Shown here in pieces: positions 1 through 11,234 of a stretch of 64,000 nucleotides of DNA; position 1 is the first letter of the stretch; every line of letters begins with the position of its first letter. The translations under genes and the position numbers were made by a program. The notes under the pieces were generated by a model, which was given only the letters and a program-made list of their open reading frames with translations, did no database searches and had not been told where the DNA came from. Source of the DNA: Lycium barbarum (Eukaryota; Streptophyta; Magnoliopsida; Solanales; Solanaceae); the NCBI RefSeq assembly GCF_019175385.1, contig NC_083337.1:22452385-22516384 (forward strand), given 5' to 3'.

Positions 1-229
1 TTCATAACTCATAATAAGTACTATCAATTTCTCGTAAGACTCATCTTATAAATAACAAGCTAATAACCCAAAATATTATCTTCAACTAATAACCACATTA
101 TGTCATCATCAACTAATATTTAAGAAAGTACCATTTTTATAAAAAATGAAATGAATCAATATTACTAAGTGATCTCTCAAAAAAATAGAAAATGTACACT
201 TGATATGACACACATAAGTGAAACAAAAA

Positions 230-850
230 AAAAATATAAATATTTACATTTTCATCATTTATTTAAAAATACTAAGTATAAATAAACCATTATTACAATA
301 CCAATTGCTCACAAAAATATTATTTTGCTTGATGCAACCTTATCATACTCAAATAAAAACTTTCATCCAAATCTATCTAATAATTCCACAAGAACCAAAG
401 ATGCTCAAATATTAGAAACATAAATTGCCCCAGCTAATGCCAATAATTTTTTTCAAAAGTGATTTTAAGAAGAATTTTTCCATTCTAAGAACTTGAATAG
501 TTCTAGAATCACCAACATAAATAAATCATTTTTCTTCTTCAACATGGGTGTAGAATATGCTTAGTAACACCAAAGTCTAACACCCAAACTCTCACATTAG
601 CCACAATATTTATTTGAGAAATGACCTCAATAATTATCTCATCCGCTTAGTCAAATTTATTTTGCTTAACAAGATTATCATTTCTTCGAATCTCTCTTCT
701 ACATTTAGGAGCATTGATAGCTTAATTTGCCACACACATAATAAACAATTCATTGAAGTTTCAGCTTTTAGCAGTTGGGAGTACACTTGGCATACAAACA
801 AAGCAAAGATCATTTTTTGAACGAGTCTAAGTGGTTCACATGCAAGGTCC
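230..850 (-). pseudogene. Ty1-copia gag zinc-knuckle / protease relic
   Basis: Read on the minus strand and allowing frame changes, this stretch follows the gag-to-protease part of Ty1-copia polyproteins. A broken zinc knuckle (C..N.AINAPKC with a stop in it) lies near 730-760. It is followed by an acidic linker and then WVLDFGVTKHI near 553-582, where functional copies have an LDSGAT-type aspartic protease motif: the Ser and Ala are replaced by Phe and Val. A GDSRTIQVL motif follows near 487-516, and scattered matches to the region before integrase run down to about 230. Many stops and frameshifts show it is long dead. The element would continue off the left edge. The family call rests on motif order recognised by eye; subfamily is not assigned. 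Confidence 0.65.
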
Positions 851-2230
851 GAGAATAGGAAAGAGAGATCATAGTTGAACAATTCCTTCACTCAAATAAC
901 CAAGCAAGATAAGCAAAGATTATTTTTAAATCCTAAAGTAGTTTTACCAAACATACAGTAAGCTTTGGTCCCCCAATATATTTTGTCACCGTAAGAATCT
1001 CAAAAAATTTGTAAGGTTTAAAATTTGATAAACCATTTTGTCCCAATTAAAGCGTTATGTTAGAACCTTTTTTTTTTTCTTTTCCCCCACGCCTTACTAC
1101 CTTCCAAAGAGTACACAAAATCAAAAGAAGAACAACTATTTAATCAGTATAAGTATATTACTACAATAAACCAATAATTAAGAAGTTAAAGTGCAATATC
1201 TTTCACCATGCAAGATGCACGTACCAGCAAATAATATACAATCATAAATACTTCTAATAGAAAGGAAAATATTTGTATCATCTTGAGACCAAAATTCACC
1301 TACCTATTATACAGTACGTTTAACGTTCAAATACCAGCAGGAGAATACCTGGTAACTTAGACAGATTGTACTAAGTTATTATCTATCAAATTTTTTATAA
1401 GAGTAGAGTTTTAAAATATCCTTAAGATTATTGAAAATCTTACGGAAAATACTTGATCCCAAATCTTGTCGAAAAATACTTGATCACGAACACTTGTAGG
1501 AAATTCTTGAAAGCTTGAGGCATGTCACTTAAGACACTGTCCTTAAGGATATTTCACCCGGTATGGATATATCCCCCAAGATTCAACAAGCTCTTCTAGT
1601 ACAAAACTAAGAGTCAGAATCTAACAAAAATTTCATAAAGTAGAAAACCCACCACTAAAGAGAAGATAAGGAGAATAAGGTATAGTTTGGTTCTAGGTTT
1701 TTCTCACCGTCACAAGATGAACACTCAAGTTCATATATATACCAAAGAAGAGAGCTGCCAACGTTCCAAAATTTATTTTATGTATAATAAAAGCCATAAA
1801 GGCAATTTGACAATACAGACAATTTAATTGGTCAAAATTGAATAGTGATACGTTGGGCAATAAATTTGTTTTGACCAAATTGAATTGAGGACACTAAGGA
1901 ACTTAATGGAATGATTATTATTCTTTTTGATATACAATATTTTTTCAACCGTTAATTGGGTCGAAGACAAGTTCGGTAAGATTGGTTATTCATGGATTAG
2001 TAATGAATAGTTATCTATGAATTTATAACATAAAGATTAGTTATGCAGATTAATAATGCCGGAAGTTATTTACTTACTGAAACTTCGTTTTGTTGTATTA
2101 TTTATGGAATAACCGTTAGCGATCTGTATTCGATAATAACTTGAAAAGAATTTGAAATAAATATAAAAGAAATAATTCGAGTCCACTTAATTCACAGTGG
2201 TTTTTAAGAAAATTATTCCCCTCAATGCAT
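851..2230. other. AT-rich stretch without a recognised gene
   Basis: No coding frame, RNA gene or element boundary could be supported. Short minus-strand open frames are present (for example 1693-1878) but match nothing I recognise. Since it lies between a copia-like LTR on the right and copia gag/protease on the left, it may be decayed leader and gag of the same minus-strand copia element. That is inference; no primer-binding site was found. Confidence 0.3.
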
Positions 2231-2705
2231 CTGAGATTATTGAATACATCATCTCAAGATAGAATGGATTAACTCACCAGCGTTGCGGTACCTCAAACAC
2301 CGGTGAACAGCGAACGCAACAGACAACACCAAATCACACAGAATATATTTAAAGTGTAGAAAGAAGGAAGAAGATAATCCAGATTTTCGTAAGGAAAAAA
2401 TCTAAGGAACAACCAATATTTATAGCCAGAAGGTTGGGCTCAACCGAAGGATTGCAACTCTTTCAGGTGGCTTTTCCCAGAAAAATGCCTATTTACAAAA
2501 AAACAACTATTTACTAAAAACGGGAAAATAAAAATGGAGGAAATTAAATTAACATTACACTTAATGATCATAAAATGTTGATAAAATATTAATATTAACG
2601 AAATCATTTTTTTCTAAAAAATATATCAATTAATAAGATCATCAAATATGAAGTCGAAGCCGAGCAAAATGATGATGACAGCGCGGGGTAAACTATCTTC
2701 TCAAG

Positions 2706-3609
2706 AAAGGGCGGACCGAGCTTGAAGAGTGGGGGGCACGTGCCCCCCGTAATTTCGGAAAAAACCCTATATACATATATATATATATACCTTGAAAAAC
2801 TATCATATATTTTAAAAGGACCCTCAAACTTAGAATCTCGGCTCCTACAATTTTTTTTAAACCAATGTTTAATGCAGATTTTTAATTCTTTTTTTATCTT
2901 TTTATTATTTAGTCCCCCTCCCATTTTACTTTTTCATTAAAACCCTCCCCCCAAAAGTCCCAAATTCCAGATGATCTTTTCCCATTACCCACTCATCTTT
3001 TTCCAATGTAATAAGCAAAAAGAAACTCCTTTGGCTCTCTCCATTCTCAAACCCTTTTTCATTATTAAGTTTTCTCACAAATCACTAAGTTAGGAACCTC
3101 ACCCATAGTGGAATCTAATGTCGATATTCATTAATTTCTCCGGCAATCGAATTCGAGCCAACGATCGGACTTCTCTTACGATAAAGCTTTCCTTTCTTTT
3201 TTAGTGATTAATATAGATTACTTATTATATAAGTATATAATAGTATTTATTTACTAAGGATTGAGGAATACATAACTTTATAGATTTAATTTAATTAAAA
3301 ATTGTATTATCTTATACTAAGCCCTAAAATCTTATCATATTCTTAAATTTGGGATTTTGTGCAATCAATTTAAGGTCTTGAAAAGTCAAGTTTGTTTTAT
3401 TTTTCAAATGAAAATGCGTCGAGTTCAAGTATGAGTTGATGCTATACTTTGTTATATTAGTACCAAATTAATTATATTTGATAATATTGAAGTTTGTACT
3501 TTGTGATTGATAAGTTTTTTAAGAGTCGCACGCCTAACTTTGTCGCTAGTAATTGGCGTACTAAAGATAATGTTGCCCCTGTTTCGCTCAAATCCTAGGT
3601 CCGTCTCTG
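2706..3609. mobile_element. Non-autonomous hAT-type DNA transposon, 904 bp
   Basis: The element is flanked by a perfect 8-bp direct repeat TTCTCAAG (2698-2705 and 3610-3617), the target-duplication length of hAT transposons. Its ends form imperfect inverted repeats: AAAGGGCGGACCGAGCTT at the left, and CAGAGACGGACCTAGGATT read inward from the right, matching the hAT start style CARRG. There is no transposase frame, so it must have depended on an autonomous relative. It contains an 18-bp perfect palindrome at 2731-2748 with a CACGTG core. Confidence 0.78.
2731..2748. repeat. 18-bp perfect palindrome with CACGTG core
   Basis: GGGGGGCACGTGCCCCCC reads the same on both strands and lies 25 bp inside the left end of the hAT element. 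It is very GC-rich in an AT-rich setting. CACGTG is the core of a plant G-box, but there is no evidence of regulatory use here. Confidence 0.9.
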
Positions 3610-3617
3610 TTCTCAAG

Positions 3618-3793
3618 TCTTTATGAGTTAGAAGAAGTGCTACTATATACAAGCACACTAATTTTGCTTTCCCTCACCAATGAGGGACACATTTCCTTTG
3701 TAAAAGAACTCTTCATTACTATCCATTTTTGAATTTGGCATTTTCCTCCATTTTGAATTCTTTCATTTCCAGTTCACCTTAAATCTTAAACCC
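3618..3793. other. LTR segment right of the hAT insertion
   Basis: This is the first part (minus orientation) of the probable copia LTR before the hAT insertion. No gene is seen. Confidence 0.35.
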
Positions 3794-4328
3794 AATAATC
3801 CACCACATGAATGGGTATGACTATATAATAAAGAAATGCACGATCAAGTATGTAATTTGCAAGTAAGATTAATTGCATATAAATAAGTAGGATTCCCTTT
3901 GAACTTTCCGTAGTTAACTATCAACCAGTAGATTTGATATCTTTGAACCATTGATATTTGATACACTTAACCGTGTTTGATTTTCACAGTTGTGTTTGTT
4001 TCAGTCATGAGCACCACTTGGTTTCATGAGTACGTAGAAAATGGCCTTTACTATCATTTACCTTGAAATGACTTACACTTTACACTCAGATAGGTGATTC
4101 CAAATGTGTCATCTCATAGATACACTATTTAGTCATACCTGCCAACATAGAAATCATTTGAAAGTCTTACTGCTTTATCTTTGTTTCTGAACATTGTCTT
4201 CATCACGAGAATGAGTTGAGTTATTTAATAATGTTGAACCATCTTTCATAACTTTATTTGATCTTTTTGAACATTGCTCTTGGGGATCTCCAATCTACTA
4301 GATAGGATTACTGCTGTGATGACTTGTT

Positions 4329-4575
4329 CTAGGCCTTAAACCCTTCCCTCGATGACCTTTCAACTGTCGCTTTGCATAGGCTTTTTGTAAGTGAATCCGA
4401 CACGTTATCTCTAGATTTTACGTAGTCAATAATGATAATTCTACTAGAGAATATTTGTCTAAAGGTATTGTGTCTCCGACATATGTGCGAGATTTTCCGT
4501 TATCCTTAACACTCTTTGCCCTACCAATTGTTGCTTGACTATCGTAATGTACACGTATTAATGCAACAGTTTGGG
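4329..4575 (-). pseudogene. Ty1-copia RNase H C-terminal relic
   Basis: Minus-strand translation gives YDSQATIGRAKS, then GKSR, then (after a one-base frameshift near 4487) ICRRHNTFRQIFSS, IDYVKSRDNVSDSLTKSL and VERSSREG, ending in a stop at 4329. These are the conserved last motifs of the Ty1-copia reverse transcriptase/RNase H polyprotein (DSQ.AI, HI..RHN..R, YV.S.DN.AD.LTK). Upstream coding sequence is missing beyond about 4575, so only the last 80 or so codons remain. Position and strand fit the copia LTR that lies downstream at 3794. Confidence 0.82.
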
Positions 4576-5559
4576 CCAGAATTATAAAACAATATCCTTA
4601 TAAAGAACATAAATTTGTAAATTGAATACACTCCAATTGGAGGGAACAGAATTATAAAACAATTTCCTTGTAAAAAAAAGTAATTTAAAGAAAGAGGTTA
4701 GAAGATTTGCTTTACTGATCAGAGAATAATTTGATTCTAGCCCGGTAGGAAAAAGAAAGTTTGGTTCACAAAGGGGGACAGGGAAAGATGATGGTGAAAA
4801 AGGAAATAAATGCAATAGGGAGTTAGGAGACGGCCTTTACTCCTTAGGCATAGATCGTGTATAGGTGTGTAGCTCTTATAGAGTCTCATGGTCAAGCCCA
4901 CACTGACCAAACCTCGCAAATCGATGCCGAAACGTGACCTTTTTCAGTTTTTTCTATTTTCCCTTTCTTTGAATCTTTTTTACGTCAGTCTTATTCGTCA
5001 AGTACTGCAACTTGAATCTTCAAATAGGGGTTCCCTTTTGTAAAAATCCAATCCCTCTTTTTATATAGAAAAATATTTTGTGGGCAGAAATTTTGTGGGC
5101 AGAATGGGAAAATGGTGACATTTATGTCATTTCACACAGATAGTGATAGATTCTGCCTAGTTATACCCTTAACATTGACTTCACCGTTAACGTTAAAGTT
5201 AATAACGACGTTAAGGGTTAAATAACGGCATTAAGGGTTAACTTATACCATTATTAACTTTAACGTGCGCCGTTTGTCTCTTCTCTCTCCATTTCCTCTT
5301 GTCAATGCATTGGAAAAATAAATTTACAGCACGCTTCTCAATCTCCAATGGTGTATATTTCCAATATTTCGTATAATACGCCTGTGTATATTCTCAATTT
5401 TTCCTCTACCGTATATACCACAAAGCGTACTCAATCAAACCCTAGTTTTTAATTTTGAAAACAAATTGCGCCGTACTCTTCATCTTCTTCTCTAGCTTTT
5501 CTTGTTCTTTGAAAAATCCCTATATGTTGTATTTAGAGGAAACTATTTCATGTCATATG
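4576..5559. other. Unassigned AT-rich sequence
   Basis: No gene was recognised. It contains a local duplication (ACAGAATTATAAAACAA-like, near 4573-4670) and a short inverted repeat at 5190-5266. Confidence 0.4.
5190..5266. repeat. Inverted repeat, 16-bp arms
   Basis: Arms ACGTTAAAGTTAATAA (5190-5205) and its exact reverse complement (5251-5266) are separated by 45 bp. The loop holds two copies of a TTAAGGGTTAA motif. It could be a small MITE core or chance; no target duplication was found. Confidence 0.55.
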
Positions 5560-6560
5560 ATTAACTAATAAGGAAAACTGGCAAGATCAAATTTTCTAAT
5601 TTAAACTTGTGAACATATTTTATGTTAAAATTAGGTTAAATCTTCAAACAACAATGGGAAGATTTTCTAACTTATTATTATTTGTTGCCTGACTATAATA
5701 TGGACTCAGTTGATCCTTCAATTTTTATCATCTGATGGTCACCTATATTGACCATAGGAATTTTTAAAAAATCAGAGAGTTTACACTATAATAACAGGTT
5801 TTTTCTGTTAAGACCAACATAACAAGATGTTAAATATGATAACATGTACAACTACATTCAACTAATTGACTACTTAACCACACTACGTAGCTAGCTCCTT
5901 TCACTCGAGGAACTTGTTGTCGCGTAGTAGGTAGTGTATCGGGCGCTAGTGTAGTTACAATACTTTTAATCTAATCAATATTTCTTCATAATAAACAACT
6001 GTTTAGATCATCTAGTCTAGCTAGTGTCCTATGTCTGATGTGTTGTGGTTTGATTTAAACCACTGAGATGGGATAATTGAACACTTGTATAATTTTGTTG
6101 ATTGACAACAAAAATGTAACTTGGTTGATCCTTCAACTAAGTCGTCCGATGGTCAACTAAATAGACCATATGAATTAAAAATCTGAGAATTTAGACTATA
6201 ATAACAACTATTTTGTGTTAAGACCAACATTACAAGACGTTAAATATGATAACACGTACACCTACATTGTCTAGATTGAAGTAAAACAACTAATTGTTTT
6301 AATTCACGGGGTCGATCCCGTTGGACACACTTGTGTTTTGTCTTTGTTGTCAATTTGAAACTAATAACTGAATCACAAGATATTAAAATTGATAACATAA
6401 AGTACAACTACATTGTTTTGATTGAATCAAAACAACTAATTGACTACTTAACCACACTTATGTAGCTAACTCCTTCACTCGATGAACTTTTGTCACGTAG
6501 TAGCTAATCTCTCGTGCGGTAGTGTAATTACAATCATATGCCACTTCTACTTTTTAAGGA
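5560..6560 (+). repeat. Dispersed repeat family, two units (left cluster)
   Basis: Two diverged direct copies start near 5702 and 6118 with a motif like TTGGTTGATCCTTCAA. They continue through GATGGTCAACTAAATAGACCATA, an ACAAGATGTTAAATATGATAACA segment, and CTCCTTCACTCGACGAACTT-like blocks; the first copy ends in GTCTGATGTGTTGTGGTTTGATTTAAACCA. The same units recur in the same orientation at 41542-41940, 57422-58290 and (partial) 58620-58750, so they lie on both sides of the DUF1985/Ulp1 gene. No coding potential. The second unit contains a piece (about 6300-6385) resembling the tail of the SINE at 58298. Confidence 0.75.
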
Positions 6561-6804
6561 ATAATCACAATTTAATACATGTCATGTGCATGTCGTATTA
6601 ATCACCAAATGATCCATTTCAAAACTGTCACGACCCAATCCGATGAGTCGTGACGAGTGCCCGACCTCTACTGACCAAGAACCCCTAAATCCGTACCTGA
6701 ATCTCACTGAGCAACATGGTGGCCTATAAATAACTTATCATTGAGCTATACTATCTCCTGTAAGATTAACATAATGGACTCTACATCAAGAACTCACAAG
6801 CAGC

Positions 6805-6994
<190 letters not shown>

Positions 6995-7439
6995 GTGCAA
7001 GCCGACTAGGCCGCTACATATGCTGTACCACAAAAATGAGAGCCGACAAGGCTACATAACATCCCAACTACATACAACTTTCTACAGACCTCTATGGAAC
7101 ACAAGCTGTAGAAAGGACAGGAGAAGGCCCTGTCATATCCATATCTACATGTCAAAATAGCATACCAAAAGGGACTATTGCTCCGATCCGAGTGGAGCGC
7201 ACTGTTTGCAGCTAAGTGGAAGACCTATCGAGATGGATCACCTGTCTAGCTACCTGAACCTGCGGGCTTGAACGCAGCACCCCCAAGCAAAAGGGACGTC
7301 AGTACGAAACAATGTACCGAGTATGTAAGATAAACGAATACTGAAACTGAACTGAAATAATACAATTTGGAGGCCAAAGAATTCACAGAATATCTCAACT
7401 GATCTGTCTCATATGAAATGCAATATATTACTAATATAT

Positions 7440-7650
7440 ATCTCACTGACTAAGTGGCCAGGCAACTGTAAAATCTCACTGGCCAAGTAGCCAGGCAATA
7501 TGTCTCACTGACCCGTCGGCCAGGCAATCTGTCTCACTGACCCGTAGGCCAGACATATCTGTCTCACTAACCCGTAGGCCAGACATATCTGTCTCACTGA
7601 CCCGTAAGTCAGGCAAAAGAAAATGTCTCACTGACCAAGTGGCCAGGCTA
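7440..7650. repeat. Minisatellite, about 7 units of roughly 30 bp
   Basis: Degenerate tandem units of the form TCTCACTGACCCGTAGGCCA plus a short AT-rich spacer (GGCAA or GACATATCTG). It lies inside LTR-A at about the same relative position as the CCCGGCC minisatellites of the other LTRs in this window. Confidence 0.85.
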
Positions 7651-9276
7651 AACAAAATATATGTATATCATGCATATGCTGAAAATACTGATACTATAAC
7701 ATGCCTCTTCTATCTCTCTATAAACTCAAGGACATAGTGAGGGGATATGGCCCCTCGGAAAGAACAACATAACACTCGGAAACTATGCAATAATATGACA
7801 AGCTCTACTTTGACAAATCTCTAGTCATAAGGTTCATTACATTCTTACCATATATGGAATCATGCCTAGAAAATAAGGAACAACTTTAACATACCTTTTC
7901 AGTCGCCTTAACTTTAACTACTTAATGCTTATCCTCCCAAGCTCGTAAAGCTACATTCAAAAGAATTCATACTATTATTAGGCTTATCGTCACATGCTTG
8001 TCTTAAGCCTTCAAATTAAATCCTCTTAGAATCTGCCGAAATTCGGACATCATCTCCCCTGTATTATTTACTTCCTGCAAATTCCAAAACAACTCCCAAA
8101 CATCATTAACAACATCAACCATAACGTAATCAAGATACTACATGACAAACGTATACAAATCCGTCCGAAACTTCCTTTGAAAATCAATCCATAAGCCAAC
8201 AACATCAATATATCTATCTACGACCTTTATGCCATGTTTTCCCTTACTTTAAACCATTAAAATCCTCAAAAGAAACGACTTAATATCAAACTCAAGATAA
8301 AAAACATACCTTATAACTTGAAGATCTTCACCTCACACTATTCACCTTAAATCTTATCCACCACAACTTCAATTAGAAGTACAAACAAGCTCCATCCATG
8401 AACTAGTTAAGTATTTTATGGTTTGACCTTCTCTTGATTTGATTTAGAATGGTTTGGAGTTTTGGAGAGAGCTCATAGGATCTAGAAGGTTCAGTTTTTG
8501 TGAAAATATGAGCCCCAAAGTCGTGGCCCTTCTTTGATTCATCGAGATTCCTGGTTAATTTTACAAACCCGAGCTTAATTTGATGTAGAAACTCCTAAAT
8601 TTGCTATATCTTGGTGTAAGAATGTTGGATGAATGTTGTGGGAGCTTCGAGAGAAGGGTGGAGATGAGAAATGGTGAAAAATGAGGTGATTTAGATGACT
8701 TAAGAGGGTATATATAGTAGTCCAATTCGGTTTGGGCTGATGGACCGAAATCGGTGGGCCTTTTTAAGTGGCTTCTAGAATTTCCGCATAGGTTCGCGGG
8801 CTTTTGGCAGTCCGTTTTAAAATGCCCATAACTCCCTACTCCAATGTCGTATTGATGAACGGTTTGTTGCGTTGGAAACTATACTCGACAAAATTCATTT
8901 TAGGCTCTTGAAACACCTCAGAACTCCTGATATACCAGGAGATATCTCTCTCTGAAGTTGACCCAAATTCTGTCAAATTGTTTCCAAATTTTCGACAAAC
9001 TTATTTTCTTCGATTGGCTTGATCCCGGAATCTTCCGAAACTTTCTATACATGATATATATAATTAATTATACTTGATAAGGGTCATGTCCTTTGGTTCC
9101 AAGGTTGTCCTTCCTAGTTACGACTTACGAGATCATAACTCATCCTTTACTTCATTGTTACGTACTTCCCATGGCTTGTACCTTTTAAAACTTCACAGGA
9201 CGTCTCCGATACTCCATTAATACGGTGAAATATGTGGCGTGCTCATGCTTTGAAAAGTGAGAGGTGTAACAAAAAC

Positions 9277-9525
9277 CATACACAAGGCCAACACTGCCGA
9301 CAATCTTAAGTAGCAAATACATGAACTATGGAAACATTATAATCTGCACAGATTAAACATTACAAAACTAGGTGAAGATCTAACACAAGATACTTAATCT
9401 ATCTCCATAACCATTCCATAATGTAGCCGAATTTCTCGTTATGCGATGAATGGTTACAAATAATTGTGAAAAATTTCAACGACAAACCTCTCCCTGAAGG
9501 CATGTACACTGTTTTGGCGCAAACC
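9277..9525 (-). other. 3' flank of the DUF1985/Ulp1 gene
   Basis: Sequence immediately downstream (minus strand) of the Ulp1 reading frame and next to LTR-A. No separate gene is seen; likely 3' untranslated or element-terminal sequence. Confidence 0.4.
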
Positions 9526-10194
9526 CTACATGCTTTGGCCAGCCATTATGAATTCAATGAACTTCAATGAATAAACACCATATGCTTCGCCGAATTTTTC
9601 CTGTGGAATTCCCTCAACATGATTAATCTTCCAAGGTTTGGTAAGTTTATCTGGGGACAAATGATTGAACTTGCTGGAGTCTTTTAGCAGCTTTGGAAAC
9701 AGCCTCTGAATCGACATTATTAAACCGCCAACCTTTTCTTCTGGACTTACTCTTGTATTGCAGTCGTAAATCTCAATCATGGAATCATCAATGAGGAAAA
9801 CAAGGGAGCAATAGTGTTTCAACTCCACATTCCATAAACAAAACACTCTCTTAGCCCCTACCCAAGACATACCATGTGGGTGCGGGAAATCACCTGCCAC
9901 ATAGTCCAGTATCTGCGAGTCGAATTTATATTCCACTGTCACCTCTTCAATACCTCTTTCTTCTTCTTTACTTATCTTCACAATGTCTGCATATATTGCC
10001 AATAAGGCTTGACAAAAATACTATGATCCATCAGACGTCATTGTTGCTGCATATATTGCCAATAAGGCTTGACAAAAAATATGCAGCAACAATGACGTCT
10101 GATGGATCATAGTATTGAGGGTAATCTATACTACGACTCCACATCATTGCCATTATTTCAGTAACATGCTGCACGAAAAAGAAACTGTTCATAT
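9526..10194 (-). pseudogene. Ulp1-like cysteine peptidase (C48) domain of the DUF1985 transposon gene
   Basis: The frame ending at 9526 (158 codons from 10002) has the layout of a Ulp1/SENP catalytic core. An aromatic WNVELKHY carries the presumed catalytic His (residue 63), a strand follows with the presumed Asp in EIYDCN (residue 80), then IPQ with the oxyanion Gln (residue 134) and GEAYGVYSLKFIE. In active relatives the last block reads DCGV; here the Cys position is Tyr (residue 141, codon TAT, one transition from TGT). The peptidase is therefore probably inactive. An upstream exon piece (about 10113-10194, encoding PQYYDPSD) follows a splice-acceptor-like TTTCGTGCAG. The join is disturbed by a duplication and inverted repeat at 9986-10112. 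This is the C-terminal part of a gene whose N-terminus is at 41372. Such Ulp1 genes are carried by plant Mutator-like elements. Confidence 0.75.
10021..10112. repeat. Perfect 32-bp inverted repeat inside the Ulp1 region
   Basis: Arms 10021-10052 and 10081-10112 are exact reverse complements, with a 28-bp loop. The loop end and the 35 bp before the left arm (9986-10020) share a direct repeat containing TATTGCCAATAAGGCTTGAC. It looks like a recent templated duplication-inversion: coding sequence for YDPSDVIVAA is present once in sense and once inverted. Confidence 0.92.
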
Positions 10195-10350
10195 CAATAA
10201 ATATATGCAACAAAAATATGTTTAGATAACAAATAAATGGGAAGTTAACTTACCTCCCCTTCTAATCACGAGCCAGATCTACTAATGTACTTGAGCATTT
10301 CCAGCTCATTTCTATGGTATGATCTAGGTGTGGTTCCTTTGGCTTACTGT

Positions 10351-10827
10351 TTATCTATGCGAGGTAAGCTTTCTTCTTCTCAATTTCAATAGGTTGTAGA
10401 GATCAAGCTTCTTCACATTTTCATTTGTTGCTCCCTCAACTCTTTCCTTATCTCTACCTCTTTTAACATTACTATTCCCATATTGCTTTAGTCTCTCGAG
10501 AATGGTAGTATTTACCGCTCGAATACTATTCACCTCTTGTAGCACCTTATATAAAATGGTTGGATCATTGACACCTTGACTGAAAACGACTGAGCTACCA
10601 ACACCTCCATCTCCTAGCCCCTCTACACCAACATAACCAGATAAACCACCTCCATTTCCCAAGCCTACAACTCCAGCAGGTTCTAGCCTTGTTATTGCAG
10701 TCGCCCCTTGCAATTGTTCTCTCAACCTATCAATTCTTTGGTCTGAAAAGGCATTGCCAAGTTCAACAAAGTCCTTCATGAAGCTTTTATATGACTCGAG
10801 ATGAGTAGGGATAAGGAAAGGACACAC
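10351..10827 (-). pseudogene. Linker region of the DUF1985/Ulp1 gene
   Basis: A 158-codon minus-strand frame lies between the DUF1985 and Ulp1 parts. Near its start it has SYKSFMKDFVELGNAF, then a Gly-rich stretch (about residues 52-82), then a predicted helical, charged segment with VKRGRDKERVEG. I do not recognise a domain. Position, strand and spacing (splice-like boundaries on each side) argue that it is the hinge exon of the same gene. Confidence 0.55.
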
Positions 10828-11234
10828 CCTCGTCTACAGCAAAAAATAAAATAAATCTGATAAAGAGAATAGAAGCAAACAAAACCACTAAAAATTCATC
10901 AAAATGGACAATTTAGCTTACATCTGCATGTTTACTTGTACAAGATCCAAATAGATCAATCGATTGCCATAGCGATAAATTTTTTCTCTTTTGCCATTTT
11001 AACATCCTGGGAAATGACAACACAGTGGATTAATTGATTATACGCCCAATCGAGGGTATAACTTCATATATCCAAGACTGACATTGAACAGTTGAAGTAA
11101 TTACATTACTAACTTATCCTGTCAAATACACAAACAAAAAGGAACAAAAATACAAGGAATGGTATTACCATGAACACATATGTGAAGCCGAGAAAGTTAT
11201 AATGAAAATCCTTTCTTCCGGTTTTTCTATTGGC
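10828..11234 (-). other. Decayed intron/exon stretch between DUF1985 and linker
   Basis: On minus, after a stop at the end of the DUF1985 frame, codons for KDFHYNFLGFTYVFM continue to a donor-like GTAATA near 11168. This resembles the GFPYAF-type continuation seen after DUF1985. The rest (to about 10828) is AT-rich and probably intronic, with a short conserved-looking piece around 10950-11010. Confidence 0.45.

Larger units (their letters stand above)
2231..3794 (-). mobile_element. Probable Ty1-copia LTR, interrupted by a hAT element
   Basis: On the minus strand, a sequence starting TGGGTTTAAG at 3794 follows the RNase H relic by about 535 bp, after a purine-rich GGTGGATTA that could be a polypurine tract. 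It continues through 3618, is interrupted by the hAT element at 2706-3609, and resumes at 2697 leftwards. A TATA-like motif (CTATAAATA on minus) lies near 2417-2425, as expected for an LTR promoter. The left boundary is not determined. No second LTR copy is visible for comparison, so the LTR call depends on position and general character. Confidence 0.4.

Noticed and set aside
1693..1878. Possible gag start on minus (MVKTNLLPN...)
   Set aside because: Position would suit a copia gag, but no conserved gag motif could be aligned, so it is left as unassigned sequence.
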